This document shows, in pieces, positions 28,433-37,853 of a stretch of DNA of 64,000 nucleotides; position 1 is the first letter of the stretch, and each line of letters starts with the position of its first letter. The notes beneath the pieces are model-generated. The model saw only the letters and a program-made list of their open reading frames with translations, did not search any database and was not told the origin of the DNA. The DNA comes from Comamonadaceae bacterium (GTDB lineage: Bacteria; Pseudomonadota; Gammaproteobacteria; Burkholderiales; Burkholderiaceae_C): NCBI GenBank assembly GCA_027488985.1, contig JAIYAR010000003.1:124001-188000 (forward strand). The letters are read 5' to 3'. A program made the translations under genes and the position numbers.

Positions 28433-29575
28433 ATGAAAAGACTTTGGTTGCTGTTTTCCCAGACCTGTACCGTGCTGCTGGCGGCTTATTTTGTGGTGGC
28501 CACTCTGAAGCCGCAATGGATCGGGCATGGAACAAACGCACGCAGCGCCATTTCGCTCTTTGAATCACCCGCGCCGGCTGCGGGTGAAATTCCACCCGGC
28601 AGTTTGCGTGCCGCTGCACAAAAAGCTTCCTCCGCGGTAGTCAGTATCAACACAAGCAAAGCAGTAGCAAAAAATCCGAATGCCAACGATCCGTGGTTCC
28701 GCTTCTTTTATGGTGACCAGGGCGACGAGCCCCAAGGCGGACTCGGAAGCGGTGTGATCGTCAGCCCAGAGGGCTACATCCTGACCAACAACCATGTGAT
28801 TGAAGAGGCTGACGAGATCCAAGTCTTTTTCAATGATGGGCGGAAGGCTGCGGCCAAGGTGATCGGAACCGACCCGGACAGCGATCTGGCCGTATTGAAG
28901 GTGGAAATGGACAGGCTTCCCACCATCGTTCTGGGCAACTCTGATAGCTTGCAGGTGGGCGACCAGGTACTTGCCATCGGCAACCCTTTCGGCGTCGGAC
29001 AGACCGTCACCAGCGGGATCGTGAGCGCTTTGGGGCGCAACCAGCTCGGCATCAATACTTTTGAGAATTTCATCCAGACCGACGCTGCCATCAACCCCGG
29101 CAATTCCGGTGGTGCGTTGGTCGACACCAACGGAAATTTACTGGGCATTAACACTGCGATCTACTCACGCTCGGGCGGCAGCATGGGCATCGGCTTTGCC
29201 ATTCCGGTGGCTACGGCCAAACAGGTGCTGGAAGACATTGTGAAAGACGGCAAGGTCACCCGCGGCTGGATCGGGGTGGAGCCCAATGACCTCTCTGCCG
29301 AATTGGCCGAGACCTTCGATGTCAAAACCAACGTCGGAGTCATCATCACCGGGGTACTTCAAAACGGACCCGCAGCCCAAGCCGGCATACGCCCAGGCGA
29401 TGTCATCGTCAGCATTGCGGGCAAACCTGTTCAGGACGTGACCCAACTGCTGTCTATCGTTTCTTCCTTGAAGCCGGGTACAGAGGCCGCCTTTGTCGTT
29501 CAGCGCAAAGATGAAACCCTGAAGCTCAAACTCACGCCCGGCGTTCGCCCCAAACCGAAAGCGCAGCCACGGTAA
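28433..29575 (+). CDS. DegQ/DegS-type periplasmic serine protease (S1C)
   Basis: 380-residue HtrA-family protease. An uncleaved or cleaved N-terminal hydrophobic segment (TCTVLLAAYFVVATL) precedes a trypsin-like domain with triad His121 (TNNHVIE), Asp151 (DSDLAVLKV) and Ser225 (GNSGGAL). One PDZ domain follows, with GVIITGVLQNGPAAQAGI. A single PDZ and a membrane-like N-terminus make it nearer to DegS/AlgW than to two-PDZ DegP, so I give no symbol. It sits convergent to tatC. Expected role: quality control or stress signalling in the periplasm. Confidence 0.92.
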   Translation: MKRLWLLFSQTCTVLLAAYFVVATLKPQWIGHGTNARSAISLFESPAPAAGEIPPGSLRAAAQKASSAVVSINTSKAVAKNPNANDPWFRFFYGDQGDEPQGGLGSGVIVSPEGYILTNNHVIEEADEIQVFFNDGRKAAAKVIGTDPDSDLAVLKVEMDRLPTIVLGNSDSLQVGDQVLAIGNPFGVGQTVTSGIVSALGRNQLGINTFENFIQTDAAINPGNSGGALVDTNGNLLGINTAIYSRSGGSMGIGFAIPVATAKQVLEDIVKDGKVTRGWIGVEPNDLSAELAETFDVKTNVGVIITGVLQNGPAAQAGIRPGDVIVSIAGKPVQDVTQLLSIVSSLKPGTEAAFVVQRKDETLKLKLTPGVRPKPKAQPR

Positions 29576-29608
29576 ACGCTGCCGCGGAGCGCCAGCAGTG
29601 TCGGGGCT

Positions 29609-30394
29609 TCAAGCGCCGGTGGTTTTTTCTTCCGGAGCTTGGGTGTGCTTGATAAAAAGTTGTGCGGCCCAGATACCGACCTCGTACAAGATGCACATCG
29701 GTATGGCAAGCGCCAATTGGGACACCACGTCAGGCGGCGTCACGATAGCAGCTATTACAAAAGCCAGAACAATGAAATAGCTTCGGAAGGCTTTGAGCTT
29801 CTCGATGCTGACAATATTCATGCGCGCCAGCACGATCACCACAATCGGCACCTCAAAGGCCAGGCCGAAAGCAAGGAACATGGAAAGCACAAAGTCCAGA
29901 TACGACTCAATATCGGGCGTGGCTGCAATGCTTTGCGGCGCAAAGCTCTGAATAAATGCGAAAACCTGCTTGAAGACAAAAAAGTAGCAAAAAGCCACTC
30001 CAATAAAGAACAGCAAGGTACTGGAGACTACCAAGGGAAGCACCAGCTTCTTTTCGTGGCTATACAACCCCGGCGCTACAAATGCCCATACCTGCCAGAG
30101 GACCACCGGCAAGGCCAGCAAAAATGCGGTCATCAGCATGATCTTCAGGGGCACCAGAAAAGGTGAAATCACGGACGTCGCGATTAATTTGCCACCCGCG
30201 GGCAAGGTGGCTACCAATGGTTGTGCCAAGATGTCATACAGCGCTGCAGGACCGGGATACAGGGCTAACACCGCCAGCACCACACCGACGGCAATGGCCG
30301 CCTTGACCAAACGGTCACGGAGCTCCATCAAATGCTGGACGAACGGCTGCTCGGTGCCTGCAAGCTCGTCTTGCGGTTGATTTTCAGTGGACAT
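29609..30394 (-). CDS. tatC: Twin-arginine translocase subunit TatC
   Basis: 261-residue polytopic membrane protein that binds the twin-arginine signal peptide. Visible are the N-terminal QPFVQHLMELRDRLVKA (family HLxELRxR motif), FLVPLKIMLMTAFLLALPVVLWQVW, and FAFGLAFEVP-like LAFGLAFEVPI, with six hydrophobic segments. The last gene of tatA-tatB-tatC. It ends 33 bp from the convergent protease gene. Confidence 0.96.
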   Translation of the reverse strand: MSTENQPQDELAGTEQPFVQHLMELRDRLVKAAIAVGVVLAVLALYPGPAALYDILAQPLVATLPAGGKLIATSVISPFLVPLKIMLMTAFLLALPVVLWQVWAFVAPGLYSHEKKLVLPLVVSSTLLFFIGVAFCYFFVFKQVFAFIQSFAPQSIAATPDIESYLDFVLSMFLAFGLAFEVPIVVIVLARMNIVSIEKLKAFRSYFIVLAFVIAAIVTPPDVVSQLALAIPMCILYEVGIWAAQLFIKHTQAPEEKTTGA

Positions 30395-30415
30395 GGGAAA
30401 GAAGTTGGGCGCCGC

Positions 30416-30859
30416 TCAGCGGGCGCGAGGTGGACGGAATCGGGCCACGCGCGCAGCACCCGACAAAGCACGGGTGCGTACGCCATTGCGGGCTTTGTAC
30501 CAATGCGGCATGGCGCCTTGCTTCAGACGCCATTTTTTATTCGGATGTTTGTAGCTGGGCGCCTCTGGCTCCAAGGCCGCATCAGTCGCATCGGACCATG
30601 TCTTTTCAAAGTCACTGGCTGAGGTCTGGATCGAGTTCTCCACATTGCGCGCCGCGTCTTCCACGGTTTCGCGCATCTTTTTCAACTCATCCAGATCCAT
30701 CGAGCGATTGACCTCGGCTTTCACGTCTGCCACATAACGCTGCGCCTTGCCGAGCAAAGCGCCCACGGTGCGAGCGACGCGCGGCAGCTTTTCCGGCCCG
30801 ATGACGATCAACGCCACCGCGCCGATCAGCGCCATTTTGGAGATTCCGAGATCAATCAC
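30416..30859 (-). CDS. tatB: Twin-arginine translocase subunit TatB
   Basis: 147 residues: a single N-terminal membrane helix ([20 protein letters not shown], with the family Glu and GPEKLP hinge) and an amphipathic helix, then a long polar tail with basic C-terminus. It partners TatC in recognising Tat substrates such as the Rieske protein. It lies 11 bp after tatA and 21 bp before tatC. Confidence 0.95.
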   Translation of the reverse strand: MIDLGISKMALIGAVALIVIGPEKLPRVARTVGALLGKAQRYVADVKAEVNRSMDLDELKKMRETVEDAARNVENSIQTSASDFEKTWSDATDAALEPEAPSYKHPNKKWRLKQGAMPHWYKARNGVRTRALSGAARVARFRPPRAR

Positions 30860-30870
30860 GCCGTATCAGC

Positions 30871-31110
30871 TCAGGACTTTTGTTTGGTTTCCACGTCGAT
30901 CGTGGTCTTTTCAGCAGCGTTGGCCACTTGCTGTACAGGAGCAGCAGACTTGTCGTCCGCAGCAGCTGTAGAGCCGTCTTTCATGCCGTCCTTGAAACCC
31001 TTGACCGCACCGCCCAGATCGGAACCGATGTTTTTAAGCTTCTTGGTACCGAAGACCATGACAACGATCAACAGAACAATCAACCAGTGCCAGATAGAAA
31101 ATGAACCCAT
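30871..31110 (-). CDS. tatA: Twin-arginine translocase subunit TatA
   Basis: 79 residues, pore-forming Tat subunit: N-terminal helix [22 protein letters not shown] with the FGTKKL hinge, then the amphipathic helix [16 protein letters not shown] and a short acidic, disordered tail. It opens tatABC, 47 bp downstream of the HIT gene, and the gene run continues from the his operon. Confidence 0.95.
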   Translation of the reverse strand: MGSFSIWHWLIVLLIVVMVFGTKKLKNIGSDLGGAVKGFKDGMKDGSTAAADDKSAAPVQQVANAAEKTTIDVETKQKS

Positions 31111-31157
31111 GATGTACTCCTAACGATTAATTGAATTCTAGTCCCCACCAAGGAGAC

Positions 31158-31535
31158 TCAGCCGCGCAGCCAAGGGCGTGGACCGCCCATGACATGAAAA
31201 TGCAAGTGATGGACTTCCTGCCCGCCCTCTGCACCGGTATTGGTCACCAGACGGTAGCCGCCTTCCGGGTAGGGGTTGCACCCCTCCTGCAAAGCCAGTT
31301 TGGGAACCAGGGCCATCATGTGAGCCATCAGGGCCCCATGCTCGGCACCCACATGGGCCATGCTGGGAATGTGCGCCTTGGGGATCAGCAAAAAGTGCAC
31401 CGGCGCCCATGGGTTGATGTCGTGGAAGGCATAGACATGTTCATCCTCGTACACCGCCTTGGATGGAATCTGCTTGGCCACGATCTTGCAAAAAATGCAA
31501 TTTGCATCGTGGGCGCTGTGGGTGTACTCGCTCAT
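31158..31535 (-). CDS. HIT-family hydrolase (HINT-type)
   Basis: 125-residue histidine-triad protein, probably an adenosine phosphoramidase-like nucleotide hydrolase. The N-terminal CIFCKIVAKQIPSKAVYED and the HLHFHVMGG triad (HxHxH) are both typical of HINT-type enzymes. ATG 31535 (MSEYTHSAHD) overlaps the DUF4870 stop by 4 bp. Its place between hisE and tatA is standard in betaproteobacteria. Confidence 0.93.
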   Translation of the reverse strand: MSEYTHSAHDANCIFCKIVAKQIPSKAVYEDEHVYAFHDINPWAPVHFLLIPKAHIPSMAHVGAEHGALMAHMMALVPKLALQEGCNPYPEGGYRLVTNTGAEGGQEVHHLHFHVMGGPRPWLRG

Positions 31536-31933
31536 GCACCGATCTCCTGACCTTTGTTCATTGCCATAAAGCCGGTGACGATACGGTAGAGAAACCACAG
31601 GGATATGACAGCCCATGCAATGGCACCCGGAAAGTACAACAACAAAAAGAGCGGGAATGTCAGCAGGTAGGCCAGCCCCGCAAAAATGACGGAACGGATG
31701 CGCCACCGGAAGTGCGATGCGTGCCAGGTGCCGGCGGCGTCATCGCGCTTGACCATGTCCAGAATCAAGGCCACGACCAGCAGCGTCATGCCGAACTGCC
31801 CACCAGGTATGAAGGCTGCCACCGCGACGATCAGGTGCAGGACATAGCTGATGGTGCCTAAGGTGTTGAGCCCCTGTAACTTGAGCAACAGGGCTTGGTC
31901 CGGAGTTGCGGGGGTAGTGAAATCCTGGCTCAT
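31532..31933 (-). CDS. DUF4870-type membrane protein
   Basis: 133-residue protein with three to four hydrophobic segments (around ISYVLHLIVAVAAFIPGG, FGMTLLVVALILDMV, FAGLAYLLTFPLFLLLYF and AIAWAVISLWFLYRIV) and the HASHFRWRIRSVIF segment typical of DUF4870/YtzA-like small membrane proteins. Function unknown. It lies 9 bp after hisE and overlaps the HIT gene, so it travels with the his operon transcript. Confidence 0.8.
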   Translation of the reverse strand: MSQDFTTPATPDQALLLKLQGLNTLGTISYVLHLIVAVAAFIPGGQFGMTLLVVALILDMVKRDDAAGTWHASHFRWRIRSVIFAGLAYLLTFPLFLLLYFPGAIAWAVISLWFLYRIVTGFMAMNKGQEIGA

Positions 31934-31942
31934 GGCGACTCC

Positions 31943-32323
31943 TTATTTGGATTCAGCTTCGCGGGCGACTGCCTTGCGCAAGGCTTTTTCTTCCAGACCA
32001 CTGGTGCCTAGGCGGCGTTCCAGCTCGGCAATCACATCTGCAGGGCTCAGACCGTAATGGGCCAATGCCACCATGCTGTGGAACCACAGGTCTGCCATCT
32101 CGTAGACGATCTTGGACTTGTCGCCCCCATGGTCTGCATCTTTGGCAGCAAGCACCACTTCGGTGGCCTCTTCGCCGATTTTCTTCAAAAAAGCGTCGGG
32201 ACCTTTGTGCAAAAGGCGGGCCACATAGCTGGCTTCGGGGTCACCCCCGTTGTCGGCTTTACGGCTCTCGATGACTGCCGCCAAATGGGCCAGCGCGTCT
32301 TGAGAAGTGGGCTTGTCTTGCAT
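31943..32323 (-). CDS. hisE: Phosphoribosyl-ATP pyrophosphatase
   Basis: Second histidine step: cleaves PR-ATP to PR-AMP and pyrophosphate. Start ATG 32323 ([11 protein letters not shown]) gives 126 residues. The MazG-like fold shows [15 protein letters not shown] (metal-binding Glu residues) and [17 protein letters not shown]. It is encoded apart from hisI, as in most proteobacteria outside the enterics. The upstream frame continues into hisI and is discarded. Confidence 0.96.
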   Translation of the reverse strand: MQDKPTSQDALAHLAAVIESRKADNGGDPEASYVARLLHKGPDAFLKKIGEEATEVVLAAKDADHGGDKSKIVYEMADLWFHSMVALAHYGLSPADVIAELERRLGTSGLEEKALRKAVAREAESK

Positions 32324-32339
32324 AAATTGAATACGCGCT

Positions 32340-32753
32340 TTATTTGTAAATGGATTCAGGGTCTTTGAGCACGGGGTCCACCGCCTGCCAGACACCGTCT
32401 TTCAACACGCTAAAGAAACAGCTGTGGCGGCCGGTGTGGCAAGCGATGCCGGGCTCATGGCCGAGCTGTGTCACTTTGAGCAAGATAACGTCACTGTCAC
32501 AGTCCATGCGGATCTCATGGACTTTCTGCACGTGGCCGGACTCCTCGCCTTTGAACCAGAGCTTGTCGCGCGAACGGCTGAAATACACCGCCTGCCCCAG
32601 CTCCACCGTTTTTTGCAAGGCCTCGCGATTCATCCACGCGAACATGAGCACATCGCCCGTGCTTTGCTCTTGGGCGATGACGGGCACCAGGCCCTTGGAG
32701 TCCCAGCGGATGTGCTTGATCCAGCTCACTGGCGGGTTTGACGGAGATTCCAT
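32340..32753 (-). CDS. hisI: Phosphoribosyl-AMP cyclohydrolase
   Basis: Third histidine step: opens the adenine ring of PR-AMP. 137 residues with the [17 protein letters not shown] segment, [16 protein letters not shown], and metal ligands in [12 protein letters not shown] and [13 protein letters not shown] (Zn cysteines and histidine). Located 16 bp before hisE. A dispersed repeat copy fills the gap to the upstream hisF. Confidence 0.96.
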   Translation of the reverse strand: MESPSNPPVSWIKHIRWDSKGLVPVIAQEQSTGDVLMFAWMNREALQKTVELGQAVYFSRSRDKLWFKGEESGHVQKVHEIRMDCDSDVILLKVTQLGHEPGIACHTGRHSCFFSVLKDGVWQAVDPVLKDPESIYK

Positions 32754-32754
32754 T

Positions 32755-32802
32755 TGCTACTTTTTTGATAGCTGCTCGCGCAGCATTTATGGGCGCTAGA
32801 GC
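32755..32802 (+). repeat. 48-bp dispersed repeat, copy 3 (hisF-hisI gap, reference copy)
   Basis: TGCTACTTTTTTGA, then core TAGCTGCTCGCGCA, then a right arm ending GGGCGCTAGAGC. I used it as the reference for aligning the family. It occupies almost the whole 59-bp gap between hisF and hisI, inside the his operon, in antisense to the operon. Confidence 0.75.
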
Positions 32803-32812
32803 ACCAAAAGGC

Positions 32813-33592
32813 TTAAATTCTGACCGGGATGCCCCGCTCCGCCATGCGCACTTTGGCTTGGCCCACGGTGTATTCACCGTAGTGGAAAATGCTGGCCGCC
32901 AGCACCGCATCGGCACCGCCCTGCTGCACACCATCTGCCAAGTGATCGAGGTTGCCCACACCTCCGCTGGCAATCACGGGCACGCTGACCGCATCGGCCA
33001 CTGCGCGGGTCAGAGCCAGGTCAAAACCGCTCTTGGTGCCATCGCGGTCCATGCTGGTCAGCAGGATTTCGCCAGCGCCACGCCGGGCCATTTCGGTCGC
33101 CCATGCAACGGCGTCGAGGCCGGTATTTTTGCGGCCGCCATGGCTGTACACATCCCAACCAGGGCCACGAACCAGCGCATCTTCTTCAGAGCGGCGCTTG
33201 GCATCAATAGCCACCACAATGCACTGCGCGCCATACTTGAGCGAGGCATCCTCAATGACTTGCGGGTTGGCGATGGCCGCGGAGTTAAAGCTGGTTTTGT
33301 CAGCGCCGGCATTCAATAGACGGCGTACATCGTCCACTGTGCGCACGCCGCCACCGACGGTAAGCGGAATGAACACCTGGGAGGCCACCGCCTCGATGAT
33401 GTGCAGGATGAGATCGCGGCCATCACTGGTCGCGGTGATGTCGAGAAATGTGAGTTCGTCGGCGCCTTGATCGTTGTAGCGGGCGGCAATTTCTACCGGG
33501 TCCCCGGCGTCCCGCAGCTCGACAAAGTTGACGCCTTTGACGACGCGACCGCCGGTTACGTCCAGGCAAGGAATGATGCGTTTAGCGAGCAC
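32813..33592 (-). CDS. hisF: Imidazole glycerol phosphate synthase, cyclase subunit
   Basis: Uses ammonia delivered by HisH to form imidazole glycerol phosphate and AICAR. 259-residue (beta/alpha)8 barrel with the catalytic Asp in [17 protein letters not shown], phosphate loops [11 protein letters not shown] and [11 protein letters not shown], and the second Asp in [13 protein letters not shown]. 3 bp after hisA. Confidence 0.97.
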   Translation of the reverse strand: MLAKRIIPCLDVTGGRVVKGVNFVELRDAGDPVEIAARYNDQGADELTFLDITATSDGRDLILHIIEAVASQVFIPLTVGGGVRTVDDVRRLLNAGADKTSFNSAAIANPQVIEDASLKYGAQCIVVAIDAKRRSEEDALVRGPGWDVYSHGGRKNTGLDAVAWATEMARRGAGEILLTSMDRDGTKSGFDLALTRAVADAVSVPVIASGGVGNLDHLADGVQQGGADAVLAASIFHYGEYTVGQAKVRMAERGIPVRI

Positions 33593-33595
33593 TAG

Positions 33596-34336
33596 TTAGC
33601 CGTTCAACTCGTCAGCGCGTTGCTGTGCTTTTTCGAAGTCGAGATCGCCGCTGTAAATCGCGCGGCCACAGATCACGCCTTCCACGCCTTCGTCCTCCAC
33701 TTCGCACAAAGCTTCAATGTCAGCCATGTTGGACAAGCCGCCGGACGCAATCACGGGGATGGTCAGCGCTTGCGCAAGCTTGACCGTGGCGTCGATATTG
33801 ATGCCCGAAAGCATGCCGTCGCGGCCGATGTCGGTGTAGATGATGGACTCGACACCGTAGTCTTCAAACTTCTTGCCCAGGTCCACCACATCGTGGCGGG
33901 TGAGCTTGCTCCAGCCGTCGGTGGCCACTTTGCCGTCACGTGCGTCCAGGCCCACGATGATGTGGCCGCCGAACGCGGTGCAGGCGTCCTGCAAAAAGCC
34001 GGGGTTCTTGACCGCTGCGGTGCCGATGATGACGTAGCGCAATCCGGCGTCCAGATAGCGCTCGATGGTGTCCAGGTCCCGGATACCGCCGCCCAGCTGC
34101 ACATCGATCTCGCTGCCCACTTCTTTGAGAATCTTGCGAATGGCCTGCTCGTTCTTGGGGTGACCGGCAAAGGCGCCGTTCAAATCCACCAGATGGAGGC
34201 GGCGTGCGCCTTTGTCGACCCAGCTACGGGCCATGACCGCGGGGTCTTCGCCGAAGGTAGTGGATTGGTCCATATCGCCTTGTTTGAGGCGAACGCAGTG
34301 GCCGTCTTTGAGGTCAATCGCAGGAATTAAAAGCAT
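33596..34336 (-). CDS. hisA: ProFAR isomerase (HisA)
   Basis: Amadori isomerisation of ProFAR to PRFAR. 246-residue (beta/alpha)8 barrel, with catalytic Asp in [19 protein letters not shown] and in [12 protein letters not shown], and phosphate loops [11 protein letters not shown] and IASGGLSN. Two half-barrel repeats are as in HisF. The 68-bp gap to hisH shows nothing notable. Confidence 0.97.
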   Translation of the reverse strand: MLLIPAIDLKDGHCVRLKQGDMDQSTTFGEDPAVMARSWVDKGARRLHLVDLNGAFAGHPKNEQAIRKILKEVGSEIDVQLGGGIRDLDTIERYLDAGLRYVIIGTAAVKNPGFLQDACTAFGGHIIVGLDARDGKVATDGWSKLTRHDVVDLGKKFEDYGVESIIYTDIGRDGMLSGINIDATVKLAQALTIPVIASGGLSNMADIEALCEVEDEGVEGVICGRAIYSGDLDFEKAQQRADELNG

Positions 34337-34404
34337 GGTGCTTCAGGGTTGGAGGGAAAAGAGAGTCGCTTTGCCAAGTACAGAGGTGCGGCAAGGATAA
34401 AAAT

Positions 34405-35067
34405 TCAAGGGTTCCAGTGCAGGAAGTTGCGGTACAGAGCCAAACCGTGTTCGGCGCTTTTCTCGGGGTGGAATTGTGTTGCGAAAATATTATCGCGCGC
34501 AATCGCACAGGAGAAGCGTTGGCCATAGTCGGTCTCGCCCGCGCTGTGGCGTGCATCCGACGGTCGGGCGTAGTAGCTGTGCACAAAGTAGAAGTAGCTG
34601 CCATCCGGCACTTCGCCCCAGACCGGATGGCGCGAGGCGGCATCTTGGCCGCCGGTTTGCCACACGCGGTTCCAGCCCATTTGGGGTACCTTGAAGCGGC
34701 TGCCGTCGGCTTGCAGCTGGCCGGCGAGGTCAAACTTGACCACTTCGCCAGGAATCAAGCCCAGGCAGGGCGTGTCCAGCTCTTCCGAGTGATCCAGCAG
34801 CATTTGCATGCCCACGCACACACCCATCAAGGGTTTGTGCGCTGCAGCGTGCATCACGGCATCGAACATGCCGGATTCGTGTAGTTCGCGCATGCAATCG
34901 CGCATACCGCCTTGACCGGGCAAGACCACGCGCTCGGCGTCCATCACTTCTTGCGGGGTGCGGGCCCAGACGACCTCGACACCGGTGCCCTCGGCCACAT
35001 GCATTACTGCTTGTGTGACGGAGCGCAAATTGCCCATGCCGTAGTCAACGACAGCGACCTTTTTCAT
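34405..35067 (-). CDS. hisH: Imidazole glycerol phosphate synthase, glutaminase subunit
   Basis: Class I glutamine amidotransferase subunit that produces ammonia for HisF. 220 residues; the start [14 protein letters not shown], oxyanion strand [12 protein letters not shown], nucleophile cysteine in [11 protein letters not shown] and the His/Glu in ATQFHPEKS are all present. Its start codon shares a base with the hisB stop. Confidence 0.97.
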   Translation of the reverse strand: MKKVAVVDYGMGNLRSVTQAVMHVAEGTGVEVVWARTPQEVMDAERVVLPGQGGMRDCMRELHESGMFDAVMHAAAHKPLMGVCVGMQMLLDHSEELDTPCLGLIPGEVVKFDLAGQLQADGSRFKVPQMGWNRVWQTGGQDAASRHPVWGEVPDGSYFYFVHSYYARPSDARHSAGETDYGQRFSCAIARDNIFATQFHPEKSAEHGLALYRNFLHWNP

Positions 35068-35699
35068 CAGAGCGAACCTTTGGTGGAGGGAATCACACCC
35101 AATGCGCGCGGGTCGAACTCCAGCGCAGAACGCAGTGCCCGGGCAAAAGCCTTGAACACGGTCTCAGCCTGGTGGTGGGCGTTTTCGCCCTTGAGGTTCT
35201 CAATGTGCAGGGTCACCGAGGCGTGGTTCACAAAGCCCTGGAAAAACTCGTGGGTGAGCTGGGTGTCAAACGCGCCGATCATGCCGCTCTTGAAGGGCAC
35301 ATGCATCTCCAACTGGGGGCGGCCGGAAAAGTCGATCACGACTCGGCTCAGCGCTTCGTCCAGCGGAACATAGGCGTGGCCATAGCGGCGGATGCCTTTC
35401 TTATCACCCACAGCCTTGGCAAAGGCCTGGCCCAAAGTGATGCCCACATCTTCCACCGTGTGATGCCCGTCAATGTGCAAGTCGCCCTCGGCTTCGATGT
35501 CGAGGTCAATCAGCCCGTGGCGAGCGATCTGGTCGAGCATGTGGTCGAAAAAGCCGATGCCGGTGGACAGCCGGCTCACACCCGTGCCGTCCAGGTTCAC
35601 GCGCACTCGAATTTTGGTTTCCGCAGTGTTGCGGGACACTTCAGCAATGCGCGCGGGCAAGGCTGCAGGGATTTCGGTAACGGGGTAGTTGGTGCTCAT
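35067..35699 (-). CDS. hisB: Imidazoleglycerol-phosphate dehydratase
   Basis: Sixth step of histidine synthesis. 210 residues, the single-function form without the N-terminal phosphatase of enteric HisB. Metal-binding motifs are [41 protein letters not shown] and [18 protein letters not shown]. It overlaps the hisC stop by 4 bp. Confidence 0.97.
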   Translation of the reverse strand: MSTNYPVTEIPAALPARIAEVSRNTAETKIRVRVNLDGTGVSRLSTGIGFFDHMLDQIARHGLIDLDIEAEGDLHIDGHHTVEDVGITLGQAFAKAVGDKKGIRRYGHAYVPLDEALSRVVIDFSGRPQLEMHVPFKSGMIGAFDTQLTHEFFQGFVNHASVTLHIENLKGENAHHQAETVFKAFARALRSALEFDPRALGVIPSTKGSL

Positions 35700-36856
35700 A
35701 GGGTTTCCTGCAAAGCCTGAATCAGTCGGGCGTTTTCTTCAGCGGTGCCGACGGTCAAACGCAAACAGCGGGCCAGCAATGGGTGCATTTTAGAAACGTT
35801 CTTGACCAGCACCCCGCGCGCCTTCAATCCATCGAATATTTTTTGCGCTGCATCTTCCGCGCCGGGGAAGCGCACCAGCACCATGTTGGCATCGCTGTCC
35901 CACGCTTTCACTCCGGGCATGGCACGCAACGCTCCTAAAAGAATAGCGCGTTGCGCACATATCTCCTGCGATTGCACGGCAAATGCATCCTGGTGCTCCA
36001 AAGCGAACAAAGCGCACTCGTAGTTCAACACGCTGATGTTGTACGGCGGGCGCACTTTGTCCACCTGCGCAATCAGCGCAGCCGGCCCCACCATGTAGCC
36101 CAAGCGCACACCGGCTAGGCCAAACTTGCTCAGGGTGCGCATCAGCACCACATGAGGGTGAGCGGCGGGGTTTGCGCGCATCACATCCATGTAGGTGCGG
36201 CTGGAAAACGGCTGGTAGGCCTCGTCCACCGCCACGATACTGCCGGCCTGCTTGGCTGCGGCAATCACGGTGGCCATGGCGTCGGCGTCCCACAAATTGG
36301 CGGTGGGGTTGTTGGGGTAGGCCAAGTACACGATGGCCGGTTGCCTCTCAGCAATGGCGTGCACCATGGCAGGCACATCGAGGGCAAAGTCTTCGGTCAG
36401 CGGCACGCCCACAAAGTCCAGCCCTTGCAACTGGGCGCTCATGGCGTACATCACAAAGCCGGGCGTGGGCGCCAGCACCACGGGGCGGGCCTCGCCGGGC
36501 TGGGCGGGTACGTCGCAAGCCATGGAGAGCAGAGAGATCAGCTCGTCCGACCCATTGCCCAGCATGATGTCGTGGCCCGCAGGCATGCCCACGTACTGGG
36601 CCAAGGCGGTGCGCAAATCGTTGACCCGGCCGTCGGGGTATCGGTTGAGCGCCAGCGCGCCAAGGCGTTGGCCCAGCGCGGCTTGCAGGTGGGGCGGCAG
36701 GGAAAATGGGTTCTCCATGGCATCAAGCTTGACCATGCCTTTGGAGTCCTGGACCGCATAAGCGTGCATGCCCTGCACGTCCTGGCGGATGCGGCGCGCA
36801 ATGAGCGCCTGAACGTCAGCGGCCATGTCGGCAGAGGTATTAGCTTGAAGGGTCAT
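35696..36856 (-). CDS. hisC: Histidinol-phosphate aminotransferase
   Basis: PLP-dependent transamination of imidazole acetol phosphate with glutamate. 386 residues of aminotransferase fold [27 protein letters not shown], the [12 protein letters not shown] motif, the [12 protein letters not shown] aspartate, and the PLP lysine in [15 protein letters not shown]. Upstream is not hisD but a VapBC module, 18 bp away. Confidence 0.96.
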   Translation of the reverse strand: MTLQANTSADMAADVQALIARRIRQDVQGMHAYAVQDSKGMVKLDAMENPFSLPPHLQAALGQRLGALALNRYPDGRVNDLRTALAQYVGMPAGHDIMLGNGSDELISLLSMACDVPAQPGEARPVVLAPTPGFVMYAMSAQLQGLDFVGVPLTEDFALDVPAMVHAIAERQPAIVYLAYPNNPTANLWDADAMATVIAAAKQAGSIVAVDEAYQPFSSRTYMDVMRANPAAHPHVVLMRTLSKFGLAGVRLGYMVGPAALIAQVDKVRPPYNISVLNYECALFALEHQDAFAVQSQEICAQRAILLGALRAMPGVKAWDSDANMVLVRFPGAEDAAQKIFDGLKARGVLVKNVSKMHPLLARCLRLTVGTAEENARLIQALQETL

Positions 36857-36874
36857 GCAAGGGCTTTCAAAAAA

Positions 36875-37339
36875 CTAGTCGGCCAGCGCCAAGTCGGCAG
36901 GCGTGGCTTGCAAAGGGTTGAGGATGGTGATGCCATCGATCTGCTGGCCGTGCTGCAAATCGAAAGACAGCACATGGCTCGCACCACTCTGCGCAGCAGC
37001 GGCAACGATCAGCGCATCCCAATACGGCAAGCCGAAGCGGGCTTCCACACCCCAGGCAGTTTCCACCGTCTGGTGGTCAATTTGCCACGGCTGCCAGAGC
37101 TGGTAGCGGCGCAGCTTGGCGCGCGCGTCGCCCTGCGGCATGGCGAAGTGGCGGGTGGCGCCCACGTAATAGGCGTTGAGCACCTGCGTGCTCAAGCGCC
37201 CTGCCCTGCGTTGCCACAAGGCCTGCAACCATTCGCGCACACGGGTTTGGCGAGTAGCGTCGAACGCATCGTCGGCGGCCAACAGCACGTTGGTGTCCAC
37301 AAAGACGATGGCGCCGGAGGTGTCGAGCGGGCTAGCCAT
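36875..37339 (-). CDS. PIN-domain toxin, VapC-like
   Basis: 154-residue PIN-domain ribonuclease. Acidic metal-site residues are in VFVDTNVLLAADD near residue 15, in the mid-protein GVEARFGLPYWDALIVAAA, and in the C-terminal LSFDLQHGQ. ATG 37339 overlaps the antitoxin stop by 8 bp, the usual toxin-antitoxin arrangement. The family cleaves tRNA or rRNA when released from VapB. The exact target cannot be read from sequence. It stands just before hisC on the same strand. Confidence 0.88.
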   Translation of the reverse strand: MASPLDTSGAIVFVDTNVLLAADDAFDATRQTRVREWLQALWQRRAGRLSTQVLNAYYVGATRHFAMPQGDARAKLRRYQLWQPWQIDHQTVETAWGVEARFGLPYWDALIVAAAAQSGASHVLSFDLQHGQQIDGITILNPLQATPADLALAD

Positions 37340-37559
37340 GGTTTTGTTGACTCCGCGCCGGATAGGCCTTGCCACCCGAGCTGAAGCTGGAGGTGTCCGC
37401 CACCCAATCGCGCTGGGCGCGGGCATAGGCGTCGTCATGCTGCATCTTGTCGGTCAGCATCTCACCCACCAAGCGCGACACGCTGGTGTTGCGCCGCGCC
37501 GCCTCAATCCGCACCCATTCCAGAGTGGCGTCTTCAACGGTGATGGTGACGTTTTTCAT
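37332..37559 (-). CDS. VapB-like antitoxin (ribbon-helix-helix)
   Basis: 75-residue protein whose first 45 residues fit a ribbon-helix-helix DNA-binding domain (KNVTITVEDATLEWVRIEAA, then NTSVSRLVGEML). The C-terminal tail, rich in polar residues, would wrap the toxin. It overlaps the PIN toxin gene. Two tandem palindromes start 15 bp upstream of its ATG and are the probable autoregulatory operator. Confidence 0.85.
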   Translation of the reverse strand: MKNVTITVEDATLEWVRIEAARRNTSVSRLVGEMLTDKMQHDDAYARAQRDWVADTSSFSSGGKAYPARSQQNHG

Positions 37560-37573
37560 CTTGAAGGCAGTTT

Positions 37574-37603
37574 ACACGAAATTCGTGTTGCACGAAGTTC
37601 GTG
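37574..37603. promoter_or_regulatory. Tandem palindromes, probable VapB operator
   Basis: ACACGAAATTCGTGT (37574-37588) and CACGAAGTTCGTG (37591-37603) are two near-identical perfect palindromes whose centres are 16 bp apart. They lie 15 bp before the vapB start, where ribbon-helix-helix antitoxins typically bind as paired dimers to repress their own operon. The role is inferred from this position. Confidence 0.75.
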
Positions 37604-37698
37604 TGAATTTAAGATGATTTTCCGATCAAGGAAAAGGGGCAGCGCCCGAAAGCCCCGCGCTATAGTGCGGCGAAAGCAAAGAACGGGAGGATGGAAAG

Positions 37699-37842
37699 AT
37701 GATGATGACTCAAGCGCAAAAGATCGTCCAAACATTGGCGGGGGTGCCGCTATCTTTATGTGAGCACCTTGCGCAGATTCCACGAGCGCCGGAGGCCAAT
37801 TTGGTTGGGAAATTTGCCGGAATTTCCGACTCGGCTACATAA
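37699..37842 (+). CDS. Possible 47-residue small protein
   Basis: A short frame starting with three ATG codons (37699, 37702, 37705), preceded by GGGAGG at a normal distance (37685-37690). The peptide begins MMMTQAQKIVQTLAGVPLSL and ends AGISDSAT. It has no signal peptide or motif I recognise. It ends 11 bp before the membrane protein gene on the same strand, so it could be the first gene of a small operon. The good ribosome-binding site is the main support. It may be a remnant. Confidence 0.35.
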   Translation: MMMTQAQKIVQTLAGVPLSLCEHLAQIPRAPEANLVGKFAGISDSAT

Positions 37843-37853
37843 CCTTAGAGCGT

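Noticed and set aside
29730..29765. ATAGCTGCTAT-like segment in tatC resembling the repeat
   Set aside because: Only the short core agrees and the encoded AFVIAAIVTPPDV is conserved TatC sequence.
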